Positions 35,060 to 43,322 of a stretch of DNA of 64,000 bases are shown here, piece after piece. The first letter of the stretch is position 1; each line of letters starts with the position of its first letter. The notes under the pieces were generated by a model, which did not search any database, was not told the origin of the DNA, and worked only from the letters and a program-made list of their open reading frames with translations. Where the stretch lies: assembly GCF_004786095.1 (NCBI RefSeq), contig NZ_RHPJ01000003.1:62001-126000 (forward strand), read 5' to 3'. Position numbers and translations under genes: made by a program. This DNA is from Serinibacter arcticus. Lineage in GTDB: Bacteria; Actinomycetota; Actinomycetes; Actinomycetales; Beutenbergiaceae.

Positions 35060-36595
35060 TCAGTAGGCGAAGTCGAGGGGCTTCACGGCGGCGTCACCGG
35101 CGCTGCCGGTGCCCTCGCCGTCGGCCGTGTCCTCGCGGTCGGGGGAGTCGGGTGCGGCATCGGGCACGCCGGCCAGGACGTCCTTGCGCAGGAGTCGCAG
35201 CCACACGACGGCGAGCGCACCGTAGATGAGCGTGAACGCCACCAGCGAGAGCAGGACGGTCGGTGCCGAGACCACGGTCGAGACGCCGTCGGCCGTCCGC
35301 AGCCGGATGTCGAGATCGCCGTCGGCGCCGATGTTCGGGACCACCACCCAGGGCTGCCGTCCCATCTCTGTGAAGACCCAGCCGGAGATGTTCGCCAGGA
35401 ACGGTGCGGGCAGGGCGATCAGGCACAGCCGCGAGAACCAGGGGCTGTCGGTGACGCGACCGCGGCGCAGCGTCCAGAGCGCCGCCAGGGCGAGCGCACC
35501 GGAGACGACCGCGAACCCGATCATGAGGCGGAAGGACCAGTAGCTGATCATCAGGTTCGGGATGTACTGCATGTCCGCGCCGTAGGAGTCGCCGAACTCC
35601 GCCGCGAACGCCTCCTGGACGTCGTTGGTCCCCGGCACGTAGCTCTCCTCGCCGCTGAAGCTGCCGGTCGCGAGGAACGACGTCAGGCCGGGGATCGACA
35701 GGACGTGCACCAGGTCGTCGCACGCGTCGGGGTCGCCGACGGTGCCGTTTAGGTTGCCGAGCGTGAGGAGCGAGAACGGTGCGGCCTCCTGGCCGACGCA
35801 CAGCGACTCGGCGGCCGACATCTTGCCCGGCTGCTGCTCGTACATGACCTTGGCCTGCTGGTCGCCGGTGATCGCGAGCCCGACGCCGGAGACGACGATG
35901 GCGATGAGGCCCACGTAGGCGGCGGGCCGGTAGATCGTCCGGGCCTTCTCGACCTCGCCGCGCCGGACCGAGCGCACGATCCACCAGCCGGCGATGCCGG
36001 CCACGAACGTGCCGCCGACGAGCCATGCGGCGGTGATGACGTGCGGGAACGCGGCCAGCGTCGTGGGGTTGGTCAGGACCGCGCCGATGTCGTTGAGCTG
36101 GGCCCGGCCGAGCTCCTCGTTCCACTCGGCACCCACGGGGTGCTGCATGAAGGAGTTGGCCGCGAGGATGAAGTACGCCGACGCGGTCGTGGAGAGCGCG
36201 ACCATCCAGATGCACATCAGGTGGACGCGGCGCGAGAGCTTCTCCCAGCCGAAGATCCACAGGCCGAGGAACGTGGACTCGACGAAGAACGCCGCGAGGG
36301 CCTCCATGGCCAGCGGGGCGCCGAACACGTCGCCCACGAAGCGCGAGTACTCGCTCCAGTTCATCCCGAACTGGAACTCCTGCACGATGCCGGTGACGAC
36401 GCCGATGGCGAAGTTGACCAGCAGCAGCTTGCCGAAGAACCGGGTGATGCGCAGCCAGCGCTCGTCGTTCGTCCGGTGCCAGATCGTCTGCATGATCGCC
36501 ACGAGCGTCGCCAGGCCGATCGTGAGCGGCACGAAGACGAAGTGGTAGACGGTCGTGATGCCGAACTGCCAGCGGGCGAGGTCGAGCTCTTCCAT
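35060..36595 (-). CDS. cydA: Cytochrome bd ubiquinol/menaquinol oxidase subunit I
   Basis: A 511-residue oxidase subunit that reduces O2 with quinol at high affinity without pumping protons. H18 in T-V-Y-H-F matches the heme b595/d-site ligand H19 of E. coli CydA; the W-S-F-R-L-M region (about 370-376) holds the Met ligand of b558. The Q-loop is of the short type. ATG 36595 was chosen for its AGGAG and the canonical start E-E-L-D-L-A-R-W-Q-F; a 56-residue Arg/Pro-rich extension upstream was rejected. It is the first gene of cydABDC-kinase. Confidence 0.96.
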   Translation of the reverse strand: MEELDLARWQFGITTVYHFVFVPLTIGLATLVAIMQTIWHRTNDERWLRITRFFGKLLLVNFAIGVVTGIVQEFQFGMNWSEYSRFVGDVFGAPLAMEALAAFFVESTFLGLWIFGWEKLSRRVHLMCIWMVALSTTASAYFILAANSFMQHPVGAEWNEELGRAQLNDIGAVLTNPTTLAAFPHVITAAWLVGGTFVAGIAGWWIVRSVRRGEVEKARTIYRPAAYVGLIAIVVSGVGLAITGDQQAKVMYEQQPGKMSAAESLCVGQEAAPFSLLTLGNLNGTVGDPDACDDLVHVLSIPGLTSFLATGSFSGEESYVPGTNDVQEAFAAEFGDSYGADMQYIPNLMISYWSFRLMIGFAVVSGALALAALWTLRRGRVTDSPWFSRLCLIALPAPFLANISGWVFTEMGRQPWVVVPNIGADGDLDIRLRTADGVSTVVSAPTVLLSLVAFTLIYGALAVVWLRLLRKDVLAGVPDAAPDSPDREDTADGEGTGSAGDAAVKPLDFAY

Positions 36596-36639
36596 GGTTC
36601 TCCTGCCGGTGCGTGCCCGCGGGCGATCGGGTCTGCTCC

Positions 36640-36682
36640 ACCGTAGGAGCGGGGCGACGGCGGGGGAGGGGACCTTGGTCCC
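36640..36682 (-). promoter_or_regulatory. DevR/DosR-like box and promoter of the cydABDC-kinase operon
   Basis: On the minus strand a perfect palindrome GGGACC-AA-GGTCCC (36669-36682) is followed after 23 nt by the -10 TACGGT (36640-36645). Expected start near 36633, leader about 38 nt with AGGAG. Box-to--10 spacing equals that of the response regulator promoter at 28203. No -35 hexamer is evident, as expected for an activator-dependent promoter. Confidence 0.7.
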
Positions 36683-36734
36683 GGGTCTGCCGCGTCGCGG
36701 GGTGTCGCAGGATCGCTCGCCGGGTGCCCTGTGC

Positions 36735-36993
36735 GATACTGGGCTCGGCCGGAAGGGGCACACCTACCTCCCGGCTCGACGTCGGCTCCGTCCCTTGCTG
36801 GACAGCCCTGCTCCGCCTCGCACCGCCAGGTCATCGTCACCCGGCGTCGTGCGGCGACGAGGGTGACGTGCAGACGACGTCGGCCCCGCCTGGGGCACCA
36901 CAGACTTCCGGTGCCGGACCTCGGTCCGGCTCCGATCGACACAGCACGGGTCATCGAACTGGTGTGGCGGTACCCGTGAGCATGGAGCCTCAC
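36735..36993 (+). promoter_or_regulatory. Promoter and structured leader of the RNase E/G gene
   Basis: A -10-like GATACT (36735-36740) would give a 5' leader of about 245 nt. It contains two strong hairpins: GTCACCC...GGGTGAC (36836-36867, with inner CGTCG/CGACG) and GCCGGACC-TC-GGTCCGGC (36913-36930). RNase E genes elsewhere (E. coli) are autoregulated through a structured leader; the same is a guess here. The remainder of the 398-nt divergent gap from 36596 is the cyd promoter. Confidence 0.45.
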
Positions 36994-39900
36994 ATGGCAA
37001 CCGACGACAACTCCGTCGCCACCGGGACCGACGCGGGAGAGGGTGCGGCCGCAGCGCCCGCCCCCAGGCGTCGAGCCCCCCGCCGCGCCACCCGCGGCGT
37101 CGTGACCACCCCGGACGCGCCCGCGGCGTCCGCGACGCCCTCCCCGACCGACGAGCAGCCCGCTCCCGCGTCGCAGACCGCCGCTGCCGCCCCCGTCGCC
37201 GCTGCTCCGGCCGCCGAGCCCGTGGCTGCTGCCGAGGCCGCCCCCGCCGCGGCGCCCCGCAAGCGCGCCCCCCGCCGCGCGAGCACCGCGAGCGTCGTGA
37301 CCCCGGCCGAGGTCGTCGAGCCCTCCTCCGCGACGGCGGCCGCCGCCGTCGAGGCGGGAGCCGACGAGCGTGCCGAGGCCGTCGAGGCGCCCGAGGCGCC
37401 CAAGAAGGCCCGCGCCCCCCGCAAGTCCCGCGCCAAGGCGGCGGCGGAGCCCGTCACCGAGGCCGCCCCCGTCGACGAGCCCGTCGCCGCGCAGCCCGCT
37501 CCCGCCGACGAGGCTCCCGCCCCGCTGAAGAAGCCCCGCCGCTCGCGCGCCAAGAAGGTCGCCGAGCCCGAGGTGGCCGCCGAGCCCGTCGAGCCCGAGA
37601 CCGCGCAGCCGGCGGCGGACGATGCGGTCGACGGCGAGACGCCCACCGCGTCTTCGCTGAACCCGTTCTCCGCCCCGCGCACCGTCGTCGCGCCGACGCG
37701 CGACCCCGAGCAGCGCATCGACGTCCTGGCCGCGTTCGGCCTCGGGACCGCCGCCCCGGTGTCCCGGACGGCCGCCGCGCAGCCGACCGAGCCCGAGCCG
37801 GCCGAGGACGAGGTGGACGAGGACGCCGAGGACGAGCAGGCCCCCGAGACCGAGACCGAGGACCCCCGCCTGCCCGCGGCCGCGCTGCTGTTCCAGCCGC
37901 CGACCGCACGCCGCCGTCGCCGTCGCAGCGACGACGCCGAGGGCTCGGAGGCCGCCAGCACCACCGGAGCCGGTGCCGCGGACCCCGCCCCGACCGAGCA
38001 GGCCGGCGAGCAGGCCGGCGAGCAGCAGCCGAGCGGTCGCTCGCGCGGCCGCCGCAGCGGACGCCGTGGCGGTCGCCGCGAGGAGACCCCCGTCGTCGAC
38101 GAGACGACGACGGTCGAGGACGACGTCGAGCTCGACCTCGACGTCGACGCCGTCGACCCCGAGGACACCGCGACCGGCGCGGCAGAGGACGAGAACGACG
38201 ACGAGGCCGACGGCGACCGCGACCAGGGTCGCCGCCGTCGCCGCCGCGGCGGCCGCGGCCGCAAGCGCCCCGTCGGTGGCGAGTCCGACGACGACGGCGA
38301 GTCCGACACGGACACGTCGGCGACCGAGCGCGACTCCGACGTCGACACCGACGGCGGAGCCGCCGCCGCCGACGCCGGCGAGGGCGACTCCGACGCGGGT
38401 GACGACGACGGTGCCGGATCGTCGCGCCGCCGTCGCCGCCGCCGCGGACGCCGTTCCGAGGACGGTGGCTCGGCCCCCGCGTCCGCCGCCCCGGCGCGCG
38501 CCCCGCGTGACGAGGTCACCGCGCTCAAGGGCTCCACCCGCCTGGAGGCCAAGCGTCTGCGACGCCGCGAGGGCCGCGACGCCGGTCGCCGTCGCCAGAT
38601 CATCACCGAGGCCGAGTTCCTCGCGCGCCGCGAGAGCGTGCAGCGCGACATGGTGGTGCGCGAGCGCGCCGGCATGACGCAGATCGCGGTCATGGAGGAC
38701 GGCGTGCTCGTGGAGCACTACGTCGCCCAGGAGAAGCAGACCTCGATGGTCGGCAACGTCTACCTCGGTCGCGTGCAGAACGTCCTCCCCAGCATGGAGG
38801 CCGCGTTCGTCGACCTCGGCAAGGGCCGCAACGCGGTCCTGTACGCCGGCGAGGTCAACTGGGAGGCCGCAGGACTCGAGGGCCAGCCGCGGCGCATCGA
38901 GCAGGCACTCAAGTCCGGCGACCAGATCCTCGTGCAGGTCACCAAGGACCCGATCGGGCACAAGGGTGCGCGGCTGACCTCGCAGATCACGCTCGCCGGC
39001 CGCTACCTCGTCCTCGTACCGAGCGGCGCCATGACGGGCATCTCGCGCAAGCTCCCCGAGAACGAGCGCGCCCGCCTGAAGAAGCTCCTCAAGGAGATCG
39101 TCCCGGCCGGACAGGGCGTCATCGTGCGCACGGCCGCCGAGGGCGCCAGCGAGGAGGAGCTGCGTCGCGACGTCGAGCGCCTCACGGGCGAGTGGGCCGA
39201 CATCTCGGCCCGCACCTCGGCCAAGAAGGTGACGGCGCCGGCACTGCTGAAGGGCGAGCCCGAGCTCGCGCTGCGCGTGGTCCGCGACGTGTTCAACGAG
39301 GACTTCGCCTCGCTCACCGTCGCCGGCAACGGCGCGTGGGAGACCATCTCCGGCTACGTCACCTCGGTGGCCCCGGACCTGGCGGAGCGGCTGCACCACT
39401 GGAGCGGCGGCGAGGACGTGTTCGCGAGCAAGCGCATCGACGAGCAGCTCGCCAAGGGCATGGACCGGAAGGTCTGGCTGCCCTCGGGCGGTTCGCTCGT
39501 CATCGACCGCACCGAGGCCATGACGGTCGTGGACGTCAACACGGGCAAGTTCACCGGATCCGGTGGCACGCTCGAGGAGACCGTCACGCGCAACAACCTC
39601 GAGGCCGCCGAGGAGATCGTCCGCCAGCTCCGGCTGCGCGACATCGGCGGGATCATCGTCGTCGACTTCATCGACATGGTGCTCGAGTCCAACCGGGACC
39701 TCGTGCTCCGACGCCTCATCGAGTGCCTCGGCCGCGACCGCACGCGGCACCAGGTCGCCGAGGTCACGTCGCTCGGGCTGGTGCAGATGACCCGCAAGCG
39801 CGTGGGTCAGGGTCTCGTGGAGGCGTTCTCCACGCCGTGCGAGCACTGCCACGGCCGCGGCTTCATGGTCTCCTCGCAGCCGCACGAGCACGTCGAGCCC

Positions 39901-40302
39901 GAGGTCGAGCAGGAGGACGCCGAGTCGTCCTCGCGCGGTTCGCGCCGTCGTGGTGGCCGCGCCACCCGCACCGCGGGCGCACCGGCCCCGGCCCCCGCCC
40001 CCGCGGTCGAGGTGGATCCCGCGGCCCGCGAGGCCGTCAAGGCCACGCTCGCGCAGATCGCGGCCGCCGCGCAGCACGCGCACGACCACGACGGTGCCGA
40101 GGGGTCGGAGGTCGCGGTGAGCGCCGAGGACGCCGTGAGCGCTGACGGCGCACCGGACGAGGCAGGCACGGAGTCCGCCGAGGAGACGCCGTCCGCCGAC
40201 GAGGCGGGCACTGACCAGGTGGACACCGATGAGGTGGGCGCCGAGGCGCCCGCCGAGGACGCCGTCGCCTCCGAGGCCGACGAGGACACCGCGGGCGCCT
40301 GA
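36994..40302 (+). CDS. rne: Ribonuclease E/G (Rne/Rng family) with long disordered extensions
   Basis: A 1102-residue endoribonuclease for mRNA decay and rRNA/tRNA maturation. The catalytic core starts near residue 540: S1 domain (about 583-690), Mg-binding aspartates D847 (V-V-D-V-N-T-G) and D891 (V-V-D-F-I-D-M), and the zinc-link C949-E-H-C952. The first 500 or so residues are a low-complexity Ala/Pro/Glu tract with Arg-rich blocks ([11 protein letters not shown]), and about 130 acidic/Ala-rich residues follow the core. These tails may bind RNA and partners. ATG 36994 is chosen over 36976/36982 because GGAG lies 6 nt upstream. Confidence 0.93.
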   Translation: MATDDNSVATGTDAGEGAAAAPAPRRRAPRRATRGVVTTPDAPAASATPSPTDEQPAPASQTAAAAPVAAAPAAEPVAAAEAAPAAAPRKRAPRRASTASVVTPAEVVEPSSATAAAAVEAGADERAEAVEAPEAPKKARAPRKSRAKAAAEPVTEAAPVDEPVAAQPAPADEAPAPLKKPRRSRAKKVAEPEVAAEPVEPETAQPAADDAVDGETPTASSLNPFSAPRTVVAPTRDPEQRIDVLAAFGLGTAAPVSRTAAAQPTEPEPAEDEVDEDAEDEQAPETETEDPRLPAAALLFQPPTARRRRRRSDDAEGSEAASTTGAGAADPAPTEQAGEQAGEQQPSGRSRGRRSGRRGGRREETPVVDETTTVEDDVELDLDVDAVDPEDTATGAAEDENDDEADGDRDQGRRRRRRGGRGRKRPVGGESDDDGESDTDTSATERDSDVDTDGGAAAADAGEGDSDAGDDDGAGSSRRRRRRRGRRSEDGGSAPASAAPARAPRDEVTALKGSTRLEAKRLRRREGRDAGRRRQIITEAEFLARRESVQRDMVVRERAGMTQIAVMEDGVLVEHYVAQEKQTSMVGNVYLGRVQNVLPSMEAAFVDLGKGRNAVLYAGEVNWEAAGLEGQPRRIEQALKSGDQILVQVTKDPIGHKGARLTSQITLAGRYLVLVPSGAMTGISRKLPENERARLKKLLKEIVPAGQGVIVRTAAEGASEEELRRDVERLTGEWADISARTSAKKVTAPALLKGEPELALRVVRDVFNEDFASLTVAGNGAWETISGYVTSVAPDLAERLHHWSGGEDVFASKRIDEQLAKGMDRKVWLPSGGSLVIDRTEAMTVVDVNTGKFTGSGGTLEETVTRNNLEAAEEIVRQLRLRDIGGIIVVDFIDMVLESNRDLVLRRLIECLGRDRTRHQVAEVTSLGLVQMTRKRVGQGLVEAFSTPCEHCHGRGFMVSSQPHEHVEPEVEQEDAESSSRGSRRRGGRATRTAGAPAPAPAPAVEVDPAAREAVKATLAQIAAAAQHAHDHDGAEGSEVAVSAEDAVSADGAPDEAGTESAEETPSADEAGTDQVDTDEVGAEAPAEDAVASEADEDTAGA

Positions 40303-40316
40303 GCGGCCCCGCACGC

Positions 40317-40353
40317 AGCAGCGCCCCCGGCACCCGGTGCCGGGGGCGCTGCT
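40317..40353. terminator. Bidirectional hairpin terminator after rne
   Basis: Two perfect 18-nt arms (40317-40334 and 40336-40353; core GCCCCCGGCACC) with practically no loop bases beyond the centre. The convergent gene at 40448 can also use it. Confidence 0.75.
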
Positions 40354-40361
40354 GTCTCCCT

Positions 40362-40416
40362 GGCCGAGCGTCGGCCGCGCGCCGGCCGAGCGTCGGCCGA
40401 GCGTCGGCCGCGCGCG
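40362..40416. repeat. Five 11-bp tandem units
   Basis: GGCCGAGCGTC (A) and GGCCGCGCGCC (B) alternate as A-B-A-A-B, 11 bp each, the last B differing in its final base. They lie between the rne terminator and the stop codon of the convergent unknown gene. Confidence 0.7.
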
Positions 40417-40447
40417 GACCTGGCCGGGGTCGACCGGCCGACCTGCG

Positions 40448-42439
40448 CTACGGCTTCGTGCGCCCGATCCGGAGGTGCGTGGCGAGCGCGACCGCGGCCG
40501 CGCCGCCGTAGGTGAGGGCGACGGTGACGAGCGCGAGCCACTGCGAGCGGTCGGGCCCCGCGAGGCTGAGCAGCGCGGCCGGCGTGGCGGCGAACCCCAG
40601 GATCAGCAGGCCGCGCGGTCGCGGCCCGAACGTCCGGGCGCCCGCGGCGGCGGATCCGCGCACCACGGCGTCCTGACCGAGTCGCGGGAGGGGCGCGGCC
40701 TCCTGGTCGGCGAGCTCGAGCCGGGCGCGACGGGCGAACGCCTCCAGATCGGCGTAGCGGTGGGCCGGCGCCCACTCGGCCGCGGGCAGCACGGCGCGCC
40801 AGCGACCGCGGGCGTCCGACAGCGCGAACCCCCAGGCGCGGTCGTCCTGGAGGAGCCGGACGAGCCGCGTGACGCCGAGGTCGGCGTCCTGCGGCCCCGG
40901 CACCCACGTCTCGTGGCCCGACGCCGACCGGATCACCAGGAACCGGTCCGTCAGCGTGAGGCGGGGACGCCCGGGCGTGCCGGGGGAGTAGCTCGCGCGT
41001 CGCGCCGGGCGGGGCACGGCGTCCCGCAGCAGCGCCACGAGCCAGGACACCCAGGGTTCGGCGACGACGGCCAGAGCGAGCACGAGGATGCTCAGCTGGA
41101 AGGCGTTGCGGCCCCCGCCCGGCCAGATCAGCAGCGGGGCCAGCGCGATCAGCCACGGGGTGACAGGGCGGATCCAGCCGGAGATCGACGACCCCGGCCC
41201 CAGGTCGGTGTTCCACCAGCGCGAGCGCGCCCGCCGACGCGATGCGACCCGGGCCGGCGCGAGGTCGCGCCCCCGGTACGGTGCGCGGTCCTCGCCGGCG
41301 CGCAGCGTGCCGAGCGTGTCGGTGGCCGACGGCGGGTGGGCGACGCCCCGCAGGAGCGGCACGCCGATCGTCGTCGCCCCGCGTGCCACGCCGATCGCGT
41401 GCAGCGCGAGGACGCCTCGCGCGGCGCCGAGGGGGAGGTCGCCGATCGTCGAGTCCACGAGCGCCTGGTCCACGACGGTGGTCGGCTGGCTCGCCCAGTC
41501 CGCGACGACGAACGCCACCAGGCTGCGCCCGGTCGTGTCGAGCACGTGGACGGTCCCCAGCGCATCGTGCTCGGGGCCGGTGACCGCGGCCTCGTCCGGT
41601 GCCGTGGCGACCTCGGGTGCCGTCGTGACGGGCGGCGCGACCCAGAGGAGCGATCCGATGGGGCTGCTCTGGCCGACGGAGATCCGTCCGGCGCTCGTGA
41701 CGATCTCCACGCGGCCGGGTGTGAACCGCACGCGGGCGCGCTGCGCCCACCGGCGCACCGGGGCGGCGCGCCCCGCGGGGTAGAGCTCGACGTCGCCCCC
41801 GACGCCGGGCAGCTCCGGCGTCCCCGGGTGCGCCGCGGCGTGCACGTGCGCGACGACGACGTCGGCCAGCCGCTCGACCCGCGCCGACGCCAGCGCCACC
41901 TCGGCGAGCCACGGCACGATGACCACGGCGGGGGAGTGCCGGCGGGGAACGGACCCGAGGGTGCGCACCGCCGACGCCAGGGACGTCAGGGCGCCGCGCA
42001 GCGAGACGCGCAGGCCGTAGATCATCTCGGTGGAGGTCGCCAGCGGCACGTCCAGCACGAGGGCGCCCAGCGGCGTGCGCGGTTCGAACGGGAACGGCGC
42101 GGGGTTGGCCGCGAACGCGGCCAGGTCGGCGATCGAGGTGTCCCCGACCATCCGGGCGGCGAGGTCGAGCTGGCCGCGCGCGTAGGAGAACGCCTCGTGC
42201 AGGTCGTCGTCGGTCCCCGCCAGCAGGTCGACGGCGTCCTCGACCGCCAGCAGAGCCGTGCGGACGGCCTCGGACGCGCCGGCGACGGGGTCGGCGTCGA
42301 GCGCCAGGAGGCGGGTGGCGGGCCCGTTCACGACGAGGCGCGGATCCGGCCCGCGGGGCGGCAGCGACGCCGAGCGCGTGACTTGGGAGACCCGGGCGGC
42401 GAAGCGGCGTGCCGACGTGGAGGGCGCGGTGGAAGTCAT
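40448..42439 (-). CDS. Hypothetical membrane protein (663 aa)
   Basis: Not recognised. The N-terminal 410 residues look soluble: an Ala/Leu-rich helical part (about 40-200), then a beta-rich part containing R-V-R-F-T-P-G-R-V-E-I-V. Two TM helices follow (about 425-475), then a soluble domain (about 495-600) with T-L-T-D-R-F-L-V-I-R, and two TMs at the end (about 610-655). This could be a PH-like or envelope-associated protein, but that is only an impression. ATG 42439 is supported by a leaderless-type -10; a longer start at 42496 would overlap that promoter. Confidence 0.7.
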   Translation of the reverse strand: MTSTAPSTSARRFAARVSQVTRSASLPPRGPDPRLVVNGPATRLLALDADPVAGASEAVRTALLAVEDAVDLLAGTDDDLHEAFSYARGQLDLAARMVGDTSIADLAAFAANPAPFPFEPRTPLGALVLDVPLATSTEMIYGLRVSLRGALTSLASAVRTLGSVPRRHSPAVVIVPWLAEVALASARVERLADVVVAHVHAAAHPGTPELPGVGGDVELYPAGRAAPVRRWAQRARVRFTPGRVEIVTSAGRISVGQSSPIGSLLWVAPPVTTAPEVATAPDEAAVTGPEHDALGTVHVLDTTGRSLVAFVVADWASQPTTVVDQALVDSTIGDLPLGAARGVLALHAIGVARGATTIGVPLLRGVAHPPSATDTLGTLRAGEDRAPYRGRDLAPARVASRRRARSRWWNTDLGPGSSISGWIRPVTPWLIALAPLLIWPGGGRNAFQLSILVLALAVVAEPWVSWLVALLRDAVPRPARRASYSPGTPGRPRLTLTDRFLVIRSASGHETWVPGPQDADLGVTRLVRLLQDDRAWGFALSDARGRWRAVLPAAEWAPAHRYADLEAFARRARLELADQEAAPLPRLGQDAVVRGSAAAGARTFGPRPRGLLILGFAATPAALLSLAGPDRSQWLALVTVALTYGGAAAVALATHLRIGRTKP

Positions 42440-42447
42440 CACTGGGC

Positions 42448-42453
42448 ACAGTA
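42448..42453 (-). promoter_or_regulatory. Leaderless-type promoter -10 of the 663-aa membrane protein gene
   Basis: TACTGT on the minus strand lies 8 nt before ATG 42439. Confidence 0.5.
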
Positions 42454-42496
42454 GCGAAGCCGCCGTGGCGCCGCGGGATGCTCGGGGTGGGCGCAT

Positions 42497-42525
42497 TTGA
42501 CCCGGGGGGCGGCGCTGCGTAATCT
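42497..42525 (+). promoter_or_regulatory. Promoter of rplU-rpmA
   Basis: TTGACC (42497-42502) and TAATCT (42520-42525) are separated by 17 nt, the best housekeeping-type promoter in the window. Start expected near 42532. Confidence 0.7.
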
Positions 42526-42531
42526 TGACCG

Positions 42532-42639
42532 TCGGCGTGCGCTCGTCTGTGCATGCCGAAAAAGCCCAGCTGCTGCTCTCCCGGGACGGTCACCCGTCCG
42601 TCGGTTGACGTGCAGCAGTCCGATGAGGAGAGATGCACC
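42532..42639 (+). promoter_or_regulatory. Structured 5' leader of rplU (candidate L21 autoregulatory leader)
   Basis: In this leader of about 108 nt, CTGCTGC (42570-42576) pairs with GCAGCAG (42612-42618) and encloses the hairpin GGACGG-TCAC-CCGTCC (42584-42599). The structure ends 6 nt before the ribosome binding site GAGGAGAG. It could be a binding site for L21 or an unrelated stem; no known leader class was matched. Confidence 0.45.
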
Positions 42640-42948
42640 GTGGTTTACGCGATCGTCAAGATGAGCGGCCGTCAGGAGAAGGTGGCCGTCGGTGACATCG
42701 TCGTCGGCAACCGAGTTGAGGGGAAGGTCGGCGACACGCTCGAGCTGACCCCCATCCTCCTCGTCGACGGCGAGAAGGTCACCTCGGCCGCCAACGAGCT
42801 GGCCAAGGTCAAGGTCTCTGCTGAGATCGTTCGGGACGAGAAGGGCCCGAAGATCATCATCATGAAGTACAAGAACAAGACCGGTTACCGCAAGCGTCAG
42901 GGTCACCGTCAGCCGCTGACCCGCTTCAAGGTCACCTCGATCGCCTGA
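42640..42948 (+). CDS. rplU: 50S ribosomal protein L21
   Basis: A 102-residue L21 with the canonical start [10 protein letters not shown] and the end [15 protein letters not shown] 42640 has the SD GAGGAGAG (42625-42632) 7 nt upstream; an in-frame ATG at 42553 would add 29 residues unlike L21 and lies in the leader. First gene of the rplU-rpmA-obg-proB block. Confidence 0.98.
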   Translation: MVYAIVKMSGRQEKVAVGDIVVGNRVEGKVGDTLELTPILLVDGEKVTSAANELAKVKVSAEIVRDEKGPKIIIMKYKNKTGYRKRQGHRQPLTRFKVTSIA

Positions 42949-42982
42949 GCCGTTCGGCTCCCATCAGAAAGGAGTGTGCGTC

Positions 42983-43231
42983 ATGGCACACAAGAAGGGC
43001 GCAAGCTCCTCCCGCAACGGTCGCGACTCCAACGCTCAGCGTCTGGGCGTCAAGCGCTTCGGTGGTCAGGTCGTCAAGGCCGGCGAGATCATCGTGCGTC
43101 AGCGCGGCACCCACTTCCACCCGGGCGAGAACGTCGGCCGCGGTGGGGACGACACCCTGTTCGCCCTGCAGCCGGGTGCCGTCCAGTTCGGTCAGCGTCG
43201 CGGTCGTCGCGTGATCGACATCGTCGCCTGA
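42983..43231 (+). CDS. rpmA: 50S ribosomal protein L27
   Basis: An 82-residue L27 starting [15 protein letters not shown], the N-terminal extension that reaches the peptidyl-transferase centre, with no cleavable leader of the Firmicutes type. ATG 42983 follows AAAGGAG. It lies 34 nt after rplU and is followed by a strong hairpin before obg. Confidence 0.98.
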   Translation: MAHKKGASSSRNGRDSNAQRLGVKRFGGQVVKAGEIIVRQRGTHFHPGENVGRGGDDTLFALQPGAVQFGQRRGRRVIDIVA

Positions 43232-43256
43232 GCCCAGCTCGGCGCATCTGTTTTCC

Positions 43257-43296
43257 CGCGAGGGGGCGTACCGCACAGGCGGTACGCCCCCTCGCG
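43257..43296 (+). terminator. Perfect 18-bp hairpin between rpmA and obg
   Basis: CGCGAGGGGGCGTACCGC and its exact complement flank an ACAG loop. No T-run follows, and TGAGGAG for obg starts about 15 nt later. It may be a partial terminator that lowers obg relative to the ribosomal genes, or an mRNA processing/stability element. Confidence 0.6.
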
Positions 43297-43322
43297 GCAT
43301 GTGCATTTCCTGAGGAGTTGTC

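Noticed and set aside
36596-36763. A 56-residue N-terminal extension of CydA
   Set aside because: It is Arg/Pro-rich, crosses the promoter and predicted regulator box, and the canonical CydA start with AGGAG lies downstream.
36913-36930. A third DevR-like box, GGACC-TC-GGTCC, in the rne leader
   Set aside because: It lacks the outer G and C of the GGGAC...GTCCC type, is part of a longer 8-bp hairpin and has no -10 at the fixed spacing.
40362-40416. Short repeats as a CRISPR array
   Set aside because: Units are 11 bp, directly adjacent, with no spacers and no cas genes.
42553-42639. An upstream in-frame start for L21
   Set aside because: It would add 29 residues unlike any L21 and uses leader sequence that forms a stem. 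GTG 42640 has a strong SD.
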